Shown here piece after piece: positions 48,999-59,150 of a stretch of 64,000 nt of DNA; the stretch's first letter is position 1, and each line of letters opens with the position of its first letter. Source of the stretch: Aurantiochytrium sp. KH105 (taxonomy: Eukaryota; Sar; Bigyra; Thraustochytrida; Thraustochytriidae); contig BGKB01000137.1 of NCBI GenBank assembly GCA_003116975.1, forward strand, positions 62,001 through 126,000. The letters are read 5' to 3'. The notes under the pieces are model-generated. The model made no database searches. It was given only the letters and a program-made list of their open reading frames with translations, and had not been told where the DNA came from. A program made the position numbers and the translations under genes.

Positions 48999-51707
48999 GT
49001 CGCTGGTCGCGAGCCTGAGCACGATCGCGAGGCTGACGGTGTTTCGAATCGCCGTCATCAACAAGAACCTCAGAACCAAAAAGAGCACCACAACAACCAC
49101 CACCACCAACAACAACAAGAACAACAAGAGGGGGGGCAAAGCGTACTGGCTGAGGCAAGACCGCAAATCAAGCTCGAAGGTTATCTTGCCAAGCGATCTG
49201 TCAAGCCGGGAAGGACCTGGCGAAGGCGATATTTTGTCCTCGAGGATACGGTCCTCAGGTATTATCGAAGCCCTCGCGACAGCAAACCCCGCGGAGAGAT
49301 TGTCATCACAAGCAATACATTTGTAAAGCGCTCGCAGCTCCGTGCCTTTAGCCTTGAACTCGCCACGAACAGGCAGGTGCTGGTTATTAGTGCAGAGTTC
49401 CAAAGCACACAGCAGGATTGGCTCGACGCCCTCCTACAATCAATCGAGCTGGCACGCGTGCACAAATACCGCGGCATGTCTTCTGTTTCTGCTACGACGA
49501 AGCTGGCAGCCGCTTCGGCGATGCCGTCGGATGCTTCTGCAATGAGCTTACCGTCAACATCAACGTCGTCTACATCTTCTTCTTTGTCCACCTCATCTTC
49601 TTCACATATGCAAGTGCAGAAGCTGCAGCAACCGATTGAATCGCACCTGACTGCAGAGTCTTCGTCGCTCGCCGCGCAACAAGCAGCCGCGGTCGTCAAA
49701 GACGCGACGCTCCCTTTTGATGAAAATCCCAAGGCTCAAGCCAAAGAAAAGTCAGCCTCACTTTCCAATTCTGGCTCGGTGGGGAATGTGGGCATCAAGG
49801 ATTTTCCTTCCTCGCCGTCTGTATTGTCGACGCGCGAAGATGTGAGAGACGGAAGTCCAGAATCAACCAAAAAAATTGAGAGCGGCAGTACGAGCGCAGC
49901 TCGAATCGGCGAATCGGAGCTCCCAGAGTATCTTCTTAAACGCGACGAGAATAGCGACGAGGAGAACGTGACCGTTGATAGCGACAACGTGCGCGGCCCG
50001 GATTCCCGGGGCCGCTCAATTCAAGAAGAGGAAGAAAAAACCTCGTGCGGCATGCCTCCGATGCAAGAGGCAGAGTCGCAGGCACAGGCGCAGGCACAGG
50101 CGCAGGCACAGACGCAGGCACAGACGCAAGCGCAAGCGCAAGGACAGTCGCAAGCGGCACGGCCAAGCGGGCCAACGACCGGATCTGCAAATGCTGGAGT
50201 TGGCTCGACTTCTGGATTTGGACGTGCATCAAATTTGTTCAGACGCTTCACTTCTCGGCGGCGCGGGAGCAGTACTCACAGCACTACAAGCGATGCGGCC
50301 CCCAAGAAGTCGGAGGCTCCTTCGGAGCCCGTGGCGACAGCAGCGAAATCGGCGAACGCATCGGCAAGCCTTTCACGCAGCGAGAGCGATGATCCGTCCG
50401 GACGTGCCGTCCCCGACGCCGTCTCAGATGACGATGTCCATCTGGAGAACACCGAGAATGGGGAGAGCCAAGCCAAGGCGGTAAAGACCGAAGAGGTTGC
50501 GCCTGAATCAGGAGCAGCACCAGCAGCAACGGAGCAGCAAGCTGCCAGCCCCGGGGAAGCAAGCGCAATGCGCCCTCGACCTACTCACAAGTTTGTGTCG
50601 ATGGGGACCCCGTTCGAGGTGGACACGCGATACTCGTACATTAAGGCAGCAGGATCGGGCGCTTTTGGAATGGTGGTGAGCGCGCACGACCGTCTGACGG
50701 GTGACAAGGTTGCCATTAAAAAGGTGCCGCATGCATTCGAAGATCTCGTGGATGCGAAGCGCATTTTGCGCGAGGTCAAGCTCTTGCGACACTTTGACCA
50801 TGAAAATGTCATCAACATTCGGGATCTCATGACGCCCGAGTCTTATGACTACGACGACATTTACATTGTCTCGGAGCTCATGGAGACGGATCTGCATCGT
50901 GTAATTTACTCCAAACAGACGCTTACGGACGACCACATTCAGTACTTTGTGTACCAGACTCTGCGTGCCCTCAAGTACATTCATTCCGCGGACGTGATTC
51001 ACCGTGACCTCAAGCCATCGAATCTTTTGCTCAACTCGAACTGCGACCTCAAGATTTGCGATTTGGGTCTCGCGCGTGGACTGAAGGACAATGATCTCGG
51101 ACTCACGGAATATGTGGTTACACGTTGGTACCGCGCACCGGAGATCATGCTTGCTTGCCGGGAGTACACCAAGGCAATCGACATGTGGGCCGTGGGGTGC
51201 ATCCTGGCAGAGTTGCTTGCACGCAAACCGCTTTTTCCTGGCGGAGATTATATTGAGCAGCTGCAGCTCATGACGGACGTTCTGGGCACGCCGCCAGAGT
51301 CTGACATGCATTTTATCCGGAGCGAAACCGCGAAGCGCTTTATGCGCTCCCAGCAGCTGCGCCCCAAGCGCAAGTACGCCAAGATGTTCCCCAAAGCCTC
51401 TGAGAAGTCCCTTGATCTCCTCGACAAGATGTTGCAGTTCAACCCGGACAAGCGCATCTCTGTCGAGGACGCTTTGGCCCATCCTTACTTGGCGACGCTC
51501 TACCAGCCGAACGACGAGCCCGTCTGCCCGGAACCCTTTATCTTTGATGATAATAAGGCTGACGACGAGCTTCGGAAGCGCGAGATCCAGGACCAGATCT
51601 TGCAGGAGGTCCTTCTCTTTCACCCAGAGGATGCACCACGTCTCATTGCTGCGCAGCAGGCGGTCAATCCGGATGCGGCGTACCCACTGCAGCAAGGCGG
51701 TGTTTGA
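48909..51707 (+). CDS. PH-domain-containing ERK-type MAP kinase
   Basis: This is a 932-residue protein. A Ser run and an Asn/His/Gln-rich stretch open the protein. A pleckstrin-homology domain spans about 86-185 (EGYLAKRSVKPGRTWRRRYF, DWLDALLQSIE), suggesting phosphoinositide-dependent membrane recruitment. A long disordered linker contains a QAQAQAQT repeat. The kinase domain spans about 575-890: glycine loop AGSGAFGMV, catalytic Lys604 in VAIKK, HRDLKPSN with Asp700, DLG at 718-720, and activation loop LTEYVVTRWYRAPE with Thr733-Glu734-Tyr735. TEY plus TRWYRAPE marks an ERK-class MAPK, switched on by a dual-specificity MAPKK. The PH-MAPK fusion is unusual compared with animals and fungi. 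ATG 48909 is chosen because the upstream frame is Arg-rich leader. Confidence 0.93.
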
Positions 51708-52340
51708 GGGATTCAATCTTGGCGTTGGCAAGAATAGAAGCAACTCTCCAAGCTTGTCTGAGGGGTTGGAAGGCGTTGGGCCAGTAAGGCCTTGAACTGC
51801 TGCTACAACCACTACCGCCGCCACCACTAGGCCGTTTGAAAATGTAAAAAAGAAAAGGAAAGAAACAAGACTGTGTGTGTATACGTACACTAAAGCATGT
51901 GGTTGATGTACCATGCGGCTCTCCGCTGTTGCTGGGACGCCGCGCTCTGGTCTGCTGCGGCACGTACAATCAGCAGCACGCCTTGCTCATAACGCCAAGA
52001 TGAGAGAGCGAAGTCCAAACACGCGAGAAGAAGCCAAACTGTTCCAGTTGGTGTCGACTCTCTCTAGCTAGACAAGTTTCGAAAGCTTGCATTGAAGATG
52101 TGTGAGGACCTCGCAGTCAAGCGAGCTTGGGTCTGTCTGTCTGTTTACCAGCCTACCAGTAATTTGTAGTGGTGATAGATACTTCAAACAAAACGAAAGA
52201 CAACCGGCTCGAAACCCAAGCCAAAGAGACAAGGCAGAGAACCCAGAGGGGACCGGGAAACGCTGACACACAAGAATGGACAGAAACAGTCAGGTCCGTC
52301 GATAAGGATGTGGATTTTTATAGTGAAGACAAAGTTATGC
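51708..52340. other. convergent intergenic region
   Basis: This 633-base gap lies between the 3' ends of the kinase (plus) and ribosomal P1 (minus) genes. It contains a TGTGTGTGTATACGTACAC patch near 51872-51890. No gene is recognised. Confidence 0.5.
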
Positions 52341-52709
52341 TTAGTAGCCACCCTCGTCATCGCCGCCGAAGAGGCCGCCGCCACCGACGTCAACCTCCTC
52401 TTCCTCTTCCTCCTCCTTCTCCTCTTCTGCGGCCTCCTCGCCGCCAGCCGCGGCACCGCCAGCGCCACCAGCGCCGCCGCCGCCACCACCGACCTTGGTG
52501 GAGTTCATGATGAGCTCGTTGACGTCGACCTTGCTGAGGAGGCCGGCGAAGAGCGAGGGCCAGTAGGCCTCGACCTCGTTGCCGCTGGCGGAGACGAGCT
52601 CGCTGATCTTGTCAGCGGTGATCTCGGCGCCGGCATCTTGCAAGATGAGGGCGGCGTACACGCAGCACGCCTCGTCGTGCTCCTCACGGGAAAGCTCAGC
52701 GAGAGACAT
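52341..52709 (-). CDS. RPLP1: 60S acidic ribosomal protein P1
   Basis: This 122-residue ribosomal stalk protein recruits and stimulates GTPase translation factors. The N-terminal helical dimerisation domain (1-65) is typical: [20 protein letters not shown] and [21 protein letters not shown] Gly/Ala hinge ([20 protein letters not shown]) and a Glu-rich stretch follow. The C-terminus is odd: it ends [14 protein letters not shown] rather than the near-universal DDDMGFGLFD that contacts elongation factors and ribosome-inactivating toxins. LF is retained. The start ATG 52709 is conserved ([14 protein letters not shown]); earlier in-frame codons are leader. No frameshift is seen at the end. Confidence 0.95.
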   Translation of the reverse strand: MSLAELSREEHDEACCVYAALILQDAGAEITADKISELVSASGNEVEAYWPSLFAGLLSKVDVNELIMNSTKVGGGGGGAGGAGGAAAGGEEAAEEEKEEEEEEEVDVGGGGLFGGDDEGGY

Positions 52710-53504
52710 TTTGCTATGAGTTGACAGCAAGAACGATTTTACTTCCTGTAGGTTCGAAACAGGTTTGCACGCAGCCTCGTTAGTCCTCGTTCTCGCTCTC
52801 CATGTTCTTCTTTCGATCCTAGTCCATTCCATTCCATTCCTGACCCGTTCCCTGCACGCGACGAGACCACGCGGACCTCGTCATGGCTGTTCCTTTTTGT
52901 TGTTGTTGTTGTTCAACTTTCTCCTCAGGCCAAGCAAGCAAGCCAGCGACAGCCGCAGCACGATCACGATCACGATCAAGATCACGAACAACGCCAAGAC
53001 ATCCGCACGGTCTCCCTGCTCTCTCGCGCTCGCTCTCCGCGCCCCTCGCGCTTCGTTCGCCGCGCCGCGCGCCCTGCTCGCTGGCCGCCACCCAGCCAGC
53101 CCGTCATCCCGTCATCATCATCATCCTCATCGTCCGCGCATCCCTCGCCGCTTCTCCCGCGCGCGTCTCGCGCGTCTCCCCTCGCTCGCTCTCTCCGCCG
53201 CGCGCGCGCGCGCCCGCCCGCGCGGGCCCGCGCCGCTCGCCTCGCGCCTCGCCTCGCGCCCGCCGCACGTACCTGGTGCGCTCGATCTCTGTCTGCCAGC
53301 CGCCTCGCCTCGCCTGCGCCGCCTCTGCTCCCCTCTCTCTCCCTCTCCCTTCTCCCTCTCCTCCTCCCCTCCTGTCCCTCCGCCTCTCCTTGCCCTCCCC
53401 GCCCGCGCCGCGCCCCGAGGGAGAAAGAAAGCACTTGCCGCGCCCGCTTGCTCCACTTGCCGGCCCCGCCCGCAAGTGCGCGCCCGCCCGCGCAAGTCGA
53501 GCTA

Positions 53505-53519
53505 AAACCCTAACCCTAG
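53505..53519. promoter_or_regulatory. telomere-repeat-like box
   Basis: AAACCCTAACCCTAG contains two CCCTAA telomere-type units. In plants an AAACCCTAA 'telo-box' marks promoters of ribosomal-protein genes. Here it lies about 800 bases upstream of ribosomal P1. Its function in this organism is unknown. Confidence 0.4.
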
Positions 53520-53544
53520 CGGGTGCCGCCGGCGAGGGGGGGGG

Positions 53545-53599
53545 TTCGGCGCGGAGGGGCGCCGGGGAAAGGAGGGGAGTTCGGCGCGGAGAGGCGCCG
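53545..53599. repeat. two 20-base direct repeats, each a hairpin
   Basis: TTCGGCGCGGAGGGGCGCCG and TTCGGCGCGGAGAGGCGCCG differ at one base and are spaced 35 bases start to start. Each contains a perfect CGGCGC/GCGCCG stem with a six-base loop. Confidence 0.75.
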
Positions 53600-53647
53600 A
53601 AAGGTGAGAGAAGGGGTTGCGCAGGTTCTGGAAGTGAGAGGAGAGAG

Positions 53648-53686
53648 GTGAGTGAGTGGGTGAGTGAGTGAGTGAGTGAGTGAGTT
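53648..53686. repeat. GTGA/GAGT tetranucleotide microsatellite
   Basis: About nine tandem GTGA units, with one GTGG variant, lie about 50 bases after the hairpin repeats. Confidence 0.85.
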
Positions 53687-54702
53687 GGGAGAGCAAAGAG
53701 GCGGAGCTCGGTTTTCTGGGATGGAGAGGGGATTGTAGTAAACTTACGAAGAGAGGACGTTGCGCGAGGATGGGTTAGATATCCTATTTTTTGGGGCTTG
53801 TATTGGTGAAATCTTCGGCTGGAGTGGGTGGAACAGCTTGATGATTATTTTGAGCAGCATCAACAACAACAACGAGTAAAAGTTTGATGGTGATGTTGGG
53901 AGGAAAACACTTCGCGACATCGACTCCGCCCAGGACCCTCTTGCAGGTCTGACCTATCGTCTCTCCAGCGATAGCAGACCTCGGCCTTACATTTCGCTTG
54001 GTTTGCCAACGTCTCGAAGATCCCACGCATTGTCTGACCTTTGTGAACTCGAAGGGCCCTGCAACTGCGAGCTGCGCTGTGGCTGCACAAAAAGCTCGAC
54101 TGTATGCACGTACTACCTTCTGCCAGTGAGCCTTATCTCCCTCCACTGGCAGCCACCGTGAAAAATGACGGACTCCCCACCACCGCTCTGCTCTGCAGCA
54201 GGCAGCTAGCTAGCCGCCTGTCCTCATTACCCCCGCCGAGCAGTGCTTCTGATCCCCGCGAGACCGACGCCACCCTCGTCGCCCTGCGCCGCCGTGCTCG
54301 CGACGCGCGAGGCGAGGCTCCCTTGCGCTCCGCTGGAGCCGAGCCCTCCGCCTCCTCGACCGGGCGGCCAAGGCCCAAGGAAGGAAGACCCGGCCCGGGC
54401 CAAGCAAACCCAAACTAGAGAGAGCGCGCGCAAAAGGCCAGGACTCGCGACCCGCCGCGAGCTCGCTGCCGGGCGCGTCCTGCGAGCGCGGCGCAGCACG
54501 GCGCGACGGGGCGCGAGGCCGCGCGAGGCGACGCGAGGCAGGACCCGCGGCGCGGCGCGCCCGCGAGACGCAGGCAGGCGGGCACGCAGGCAGGCAGGCA
54601 GCAAGGGCCCGAGGCTGAGGCTCGAGGCGCGGCGCGGCGTATCTTGCCTGCTTGCGCGCCTGGCTCGCGCGACGCGAGGACGCGCAGGAGCGCGGCGCAG
54701 CC

Positions 54703-56802
54703 ATGAGCGAGGGCGCGGGCGCGGGCGCGGGCACGAACCGCCTGCGGTCGTGGAGCAGCGCAGGACGCAGAGCCGGCAACGCGGCCAATGCCGGCGCCGG
54801 CGGCGAGGATGATGCGGCGGCCGGCGCCGCAGGAGCAGGGACTGGCGCCCGCGCGCTGCTCACGCACGGGCAGCGCGGCGACGCAGAGATGGCCGAGGTG
54901 GGCGCCGCCAAGGACGCAGTGGTCGAGGCGCTCATCGAAGACAACACGTATGAACGCATCATCGTGCACACGCCCGACATCACCCGCGAGATCGTCAAGG
55001 AAATGGTTCTCGACAAGTACGTCCAGGACCTCGAGGAAGGCAGCACCGCTGCCGTGGACGGCGAAGAGGAGGGACGCGTGGAAACTGATACCGGGCTGCA
55101 GCGCACCGTGTCTCATCCAGACCTGGGAAGAGTTCTCTACCCCGAGGTCGCCCCGGCGTCAGAAATCAATGTTCCTGGCGGCTTTCGCCGCGAGTTCATC
55201 CTCGCCGACAGAACCGATGCCGCAGACGGCGAAAACGGCGTCGAGCCTACAGAAATCCATCCTGCCGTGCGTATGAGCTTCTTGGAGTCGCTCATGAACA
55301 CCAACTCGGCCACACTTTACGCATGGGTGGACGACGGCCTCGCCTCGGACTCCGAGGACGAGGAAGACAGCGACTACGAGACGTTCGGTGAGAGCGGGAG
55401 CGAGTCGCGCTCCCGATACCAAATGGTCTTTAGCTCCTACAACCGTCGCTCGCTCTCGCGACGCAACTCCGACTTTCAGAACGACGAGTCCACCAAGGCT
55501 GGCAACAAAAAGACGCTCTTCACGCTCTTTAAATGCTTTGTGGCTACCGGCGTGCTCTTTTTGCCCAATGCGTTTAAGTCAGCTGGCCTCGTCGCCGGAA
55601 CCATCACCATGTTGCTGATTGGTGCCATGAGTCTCTATGGCATCCTCTTGCTCATTGCCACGCGGGACCGCGTCGAAGAAGGCATCGTCGGTCAGCCCAC
55701 GCCGTCCACGCCGCTGCTCTCATCCGAGGCCAACGCCGCCGTCACCGACGCGCTCTTCCCGCGTCGCCCCGTCGCCGTTGGCACCTACGCGCAGCTCGGC
55801 GGCATCATTCTCGGTCGGCCGGGCAAACGGCTGGTCGAGACCTCGATTCTCTTTTCGCAAATCGGCTTCTGCTGCGTCTATGTATCCTTTAGTGGCAACA
55901 CGCTTGCTAACGCCGCGGCCGCGTGGGCCTCCGAGTCGCAGCCCGACGAGACCGCCCCGGCGCTCCCGCTCAACGCCTACATGGCCCTTGTTGTACCCAT
56001 CATCATCCCTCTTACGCTCATCCGCCACCTCAAGCACTTTGCCATTCCAAATCTCATTGCCAACATCTTTGTCGTCATCTCGCTGTCGTACATCTTTGTC
56101 CAAGCCGTGATTTCCATCGCCGGACACAAGGTCGAAACGCACTGGACCTGCGATCCCGATGACAAAAGGTCAGCCTGCTTCTGGATCAACCCTTCCACCT
56201 ACTCCATCTTCCTCGGTTCAAGCGTCTACGTCTTTGAGGGTATCTCCTTGGTGATTCCCATCCAGAACAGCATGCGTCGCCGCGAGGACTTGCCCAACAT
56301 GATGCTCGGCGTCGTGACTGTCGTCTCGATCCTCTTTGCTGCCTTTGGTGGTCTCAACTTTTATGCCTATGGCGCCCAGACAGCCCCCATTGTCATTGAC
56401 AACTTGCCACGTGAGGGCAAGATTTCCGTCTCGGCCCTTTTCATCGCCGTTGCAGTCTTTATGTTTCCGCTCATGGTCTTTCCTGCTGCGCGCATCATTG
56501 AAAAGCGGCTCTTTAAAAAGCTTCGTCGCTCGGGATACAAGTGGCAAAAGAATGCCATTCGCACTTCGATCGTCATTCTCTGTCTCGCTGTTTCCATTGG
56601 CGCTGGAGAGAAAGTCGACAAGCTCGTCGCCGTCATCGGTGGTCTCTTTTGCGTCCCACTTGCTCTCGTTTACCCTCCTTTGCTTTATCTCGGCGCTAAT
56701 GCTGCGCCTTCTTTTCTGCACCGCGCGGGCGCAACTGCGCTTCTCATCGTCGGCTCGTCGGCTGCGCTTCTCTCCTCCATCACCGCCATTGCTGATTTTT
56801 GA
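54703..56802 (+). CDS. AAAP-family amino-acid transporter (vacuolar AVT-like)
   Basis: This 699-residue protein has a long soluble N-terminus of about 260 residues (Gly/Ala-rich start, acidic middle with SEDEEDSDYE). About eleven transmembrane segments of the amino acid/auxin permease family follow, starting at KKTLFTLFKCFVATGVLFLPNAFKSAGL. Further landmarks are YAQLGGIILG, QIGFCCVYVSFSGNTLA, and FEGISLVIPIQNSMRR near TM8. An extended cytosolic N-terminus is typical of yeast AVT3/AVT4-type vacuolar exporters, so vacuolar efflux is the leading guess. A loop between TM2 and TM3 (VGQPTPSTPLLSSEANA) is unusually long. The start at ATG 54703 is the first in-frame ATG after the GC-rich leader. Substrate is not predictable. 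Confidence 0.9.
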   Translation: MSEGAGAGAGTNRLRSWSSAGRRAGNAANAGAGGEDDAAAGAAGAGTGARALLTHGQRGDAEMAEVGAAKDAVVEALIEDNTYERIIVHTPDITREIVKEMVLDKYVQDLEEGSTAAVDGEEEGRVETDTGLQRTVSHPDLGRVLYPEVAPASEINVPGGFRREFILADRTDAADGENGVEPTEIHPAVRMSFLESLMNTNSATLYAWVDDGLASDSEDEEDSDYETFGESGSESRSRYQMVFSSYNRRSLSRRNSDFQNDESTKAGNKKTLFTLFKCFVATGVLFLPNAFKSAGLVAGTITMLLIGAMSLYGILLLIATRDRVEEGIVGQPTPSTPLLSSEANAAVTDALFPRRPVAVGTYAQLGGIILGRPGKRLVETSILFSQIGFCCVYVSFSGNTLANAAAAWASESQPDETAPALPLNAYMALVVPIIIPLTLIRHLKHFAIPNLIANIFVVISLSYIFVQAVISIAGHKVETHWTCDPDDKRSACFWINPSTYSIFLGSSVYVFEGISLVIPIQNSMRRREDLPNMMLGVVTVVSILFAAFGGLNFYAYGAQTAPIVIDNLPREGKISVSALFIAVAVFMFPLMVFPAARIIEKRLFKKLRRSGYKWQKNAIRTSIVILCLAVSIGAGEKVDKLVAVIGGLFCVPLALVYPPLLYLGANAAPSFLHRAGATALLIVGSSAALLSSITAIADF

Positions 56803-57264
56803 TTGATTCCAAAGCTTGAATGAACGTAGTAAACGTGCGTACGTACGAACGAACGAACAGACGGACGAACGGACGGACGAACCCATAAATGATGACAATC
56901 TTCACACATACATTAATCTTACTGTTAGGCCCAGTTGTCCTGCGTCAGAGGAGTCTAACCAAGAGACCAATACTAAAATCCCCACAACTCACCATTTGGG
57001 GGGGGGGGGAATACCCTCTTTTCCCGTGGATGATTGGCAAAAGAACTCGGACCAACCATACATCAAGTTGGTGCAGAGCAGACCGAGGTTCTGCGCAGGC
57101 AACCAACCCAACGTCGCGAGCGGGCGCACGCGGGGGGAGGAAAGGGGAGAGTCAAGGCAGCAGACTCGAGCCAGCGTTGCGCGCCACGTTATCAAGCTGC
57201 TTTCAGGAAAAGCGACCTAGCTGAGCTGAGCTTGGCGCAGGCTCGAGACCTCGGGAGTGAAACC
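56803..57264. other. intergenic region between two plus-strand genes
   Basis: This 462-base spacer has a CGAA/GGAC tetramer-like array (56833-56882) and a G10 run (57000-57009). No gene is recognised. Confidence 0.5.
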
Positions 57265-58119
57265 ATGTCGTCGCTCCGCAACGCCGTCAAGCGCAAGACG
57301 CACAAGGAGCGCTCGCAGCTGAGCCACCGCAAACACCTCGGACTCCTGGAAAAGAAGAAGGACTACAAGCTTCGCGCAGATGACTTCCACCGCAAGGAGC
57401 GCCGCCTTCGCGCGCTTCATCAGCGCGCAGATTTTCGCAACCCTGAGGAGTTTTACTTCAAGATGGTCAACACCAAGACCAAGGATGGCATCCACGTCGT
57501 CGAAAAGGAACACGTGGATGAGGAAGTGAAAAAGCTCATTCGATCGCAAAACATTGGCTACTTGCGCATGCGCGATGAAATTGAAACGAGTAAAATCAGA
57601 AAGCTTCGCGAGCGCCTTCACTTTCTTGGGGAGCTCGGAGGTAATGTGGAGGACAGCGCGCCGCCACCCCCGAATACACATACAGTTTTCCTCTCAGATG
57701 GCGAGGACGATGATGATGACGACGACGACGAGGAGGATGAGGATGGGAATGCTGGGAAAACCAAGGCCCCAGTGAACAAGGCGTCTCGCGCCATCGCAAA
57801 TTTCGACAAGGCCAAGTTTTTTGACACAACCGAAGCCTTTGCTGATCGCGCGTACAATCGTCCACGGACCGAGCAGCTTCAACAAGGCCAACTTCTGGTG
57901 AGCGGTGACAAGGATGCTCTCAAGGCTGCGGCCAAGGCGCGCCGCAAAGCATATGCCGAGCTTGAGGCGCGCCTCAATCGTCAAGACAAACTTCGCCGTG
58001 CCATGGCCCACATGGAAATGCACAAGAAACTTTCCGGCAAAGGTCGTAGAATGAAAATTAGCGACGGTGGAGTCGGGGCGCCTGCCGTGTACAAATGGAA
58101 GGCTGAGCGGAAACGATAA
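57265..58119 (+). CDS. UTP11: UTP11, U3 snoRNP/SSU processome subunit
   Basis: This 284-residue nucleolar protein is needed for early 18S rRNA processing. Conserved family start: MSSLRNAVKRKTHKERSQ and HRKHLGLLEKKKDYKLRADDFH, followed by RNPEEFYFKMVNTKTKDGIH, DIGYL-like NIGYLRMRDEIETSKIRKL, and the terminal MAHMEMHKKLSGKGRRMKI. An acidic insert (GEDDDDDDDDEEDED) sits in the middle. The length is close to the usual 250-280 residues. ATG 57265 matches the family start exactly; upstream in-frame sequence is leader. Confidence 0.96.
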   Translation: MSSLRNAVKRKTHKERSQLSHRKHLGLLEKKKDYKLRADDFHRKERRLRALHQRADFRNPEEFYFKMVNTKTKDGIHVVEKEHVDEEVKKLIRSQNIGYLRMRDEIETSKIRKLRERLHFLGELGGNVEDSAPPPPNTHTVFLSDGEDDDDDDDDEEDEDGNAGKTKAPVNKASRAIANFDKAKFFDTTEAFADRAYNRPRTEQLQQGQLLVSGDKDALKAAAKARRKAYAELEARLNRQDKLRRAMAHMEMHKKLSGKGRRMKISDGGVGAPAVYKWKAERKR

Positions 58120-58487
58120 CACTAAGATAACAAAAAGACAGGAAAATTTAGACGAAAGTTTATACGAAACGTAGTGCGGTTCATCCTCTTTGCTCCTTCT
58201 TCTTGATCGACCGCTCGTTCGTAGTCATGAGCTGCCAAGCATTTGGATTGACGTATGTTCGCCGTTCAGAAAGAAAGGTTGTACGCTAAAAGAACCCTCT
58301 TCTTTTTTTCCAACGCCTTGTGGAAAATACAAACCGGAGAGCGCAAAAATATTTGCGTCTCGAAGCCTCAAATTTCTTCACGAGCAATAGGCAGACCAGG
58401 CAGGCAAAAGGCCTGACAGACTGGCAGACTTGCAGACTGTCAGGCTGGCAGACAGGAAGAGAGGCGGTCGGCGCCTCTGCTAAACAT
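58120..58487. other. convergent intergenic region with inverted repeat
   Basis: This 368-base gap lies between the 3' ends of UTP11 and the EF-hand gene. It contains GGCAGAC-type repeats and a nine-base inverted repeat, GCCTGACAG (58411-58419) and CTGTCAGGC (58437-58445), with a 17-base loop. That could be a terminator or processing hairpin, but is not diagnostic. Confidence 0.45.
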
Positions 58488-59150
58488 TTACTCGAAGGGA
58501 AGCTTGTCGATGGTAAAGTCCTTACGGTCGAGCGCAGCCTGGTAGGCCACCCACTCGTAAAAGAGAATCTTGCCGCCGTTGTTGCGGTCGAGACTGTGAA
58601 AGAGAATCGTGGCGCTCTCCTCGCTGAGCTCGCGACCAAAGATCTCCTTGCTGTGCCTCTTCATCTCCTCGTAGGAGATACGGCGATCATTGTCGTCGTC
58701 AATGCTCTCAAACTTATCCCACAGCTTGGTGAAGTAGTCAAGGTAGCCAAAGAAGTCGCGGAACTCGCGCTTCGAAATGAAGCCATTGTTGTTGCGGTCA
58801 ATGCACTGGTACGCGCGCATCACAGCCGGCTTGTTGTCGTACTCCGGGAAGTTCTCTACAATCATCTTGTCAAGTTCGGCAAGAGACGAGAACCCGTTCC
58901 CGTTGTAGTCGCACAACTTCCAGAGCTCCTCGAGCTTCTCGTTCGCCGGGGGGTAGTCGATCTTGCCCACCGAAAGTTCACGCCTCTTTTCGCCAACAAA
59001 CTTTTGCGCTGCCTTGAGCATGTTCACAATATCCTGCTGCTGCTCGCCATCGTTGTAGGCCCAGGCCTCCTCGAGAGACTTCTTGAAGGCCTCGATATCG
59101 TTGGTGCCCTCTGCGAGCTTGCCACCCTGCGCTGAAGCTCCGGCGCCCAT
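58488..59150 (-). CDS. myristoylated four-EF-hand protein, flagellar calcium-binding type
   Basis: This 220-residue protein begins MGAGASAQGG, a strong N-myristoylation signal (Gly2, Ser6). Four EF-hand loops are visible: DYNGNGFSSLAE 81-92, DRNNNGFISKRE 118-129, DDDNDRRISYEE 151-162 and DRNNGGKILFYE 188-199. Loop 3 has Arg at position 6 where Gly is usual, and all end in Glu. The overall layout resembles trypanosomatid flagellar calcium-binding proteins (calflagins), but position 3 is Ala, so the Cys used for palmitoylation there is missing. Calcium-dependent membrane switching is the likely behaviour. A pentamer array (GATGC, about 59212-59251) lies in its upstream region. UNC119 at 32606 is a plausible carrier for the myristoyl group. 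Confidence 0.88.
   Translation of the reverse strand: MGAGASAQGGKLAEGTNDIEAFKKSLEEAWAYNDGEQQQDIVNMLKAAQKFVGEKRRELSVGKIDYPPANEKLEELWKLCDYNGNGFSSLAELDKMIVENFPEYDNKPAVMRAYQCIDRNNNGFISKREFRDFFGYLDYFTKLWDKFESIDDDNDRRISYEEMKRHSKEIFGRELSEESATILFHSLDRNNGGKILFYEWVAYQAALDRKDFTIDKLPFE

Larger units (their letters stand above)
52710..54702. other. 2 kb divergent promoter region with telomere-like box and hairpin repeats
   Basis: This lies between ribosomal P1 (minus) and the AAAP transporter (plus). It is extremely GC- and pyrimidine-rich at 53000-53500. It then carries AAACCCTAACCCTAG at 53505-53519, two near-identical 20-base hairpin motifs (53545-53564 and 53580-53599) and a GTGA array (53648-53686). 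A minus-strand frame near 53784-54146 is discussed under rejected items. Confidence 0.55.

Noticed and set aside
53784..54146. 120-codon minus-strand frame in the P1-AAAP spacer
   Set aside because: Begins without an ATG and has a protein-like first 35 residues, but then ordinary low-complexity sequence; no family or splice partner found. Could be an exon, but unsupported.
58411..58445. nine-base inverted repeat as a bacterial-type terminator
   Set aside because: No T-run follows, and the setting is eukaryotic; left as a note only.
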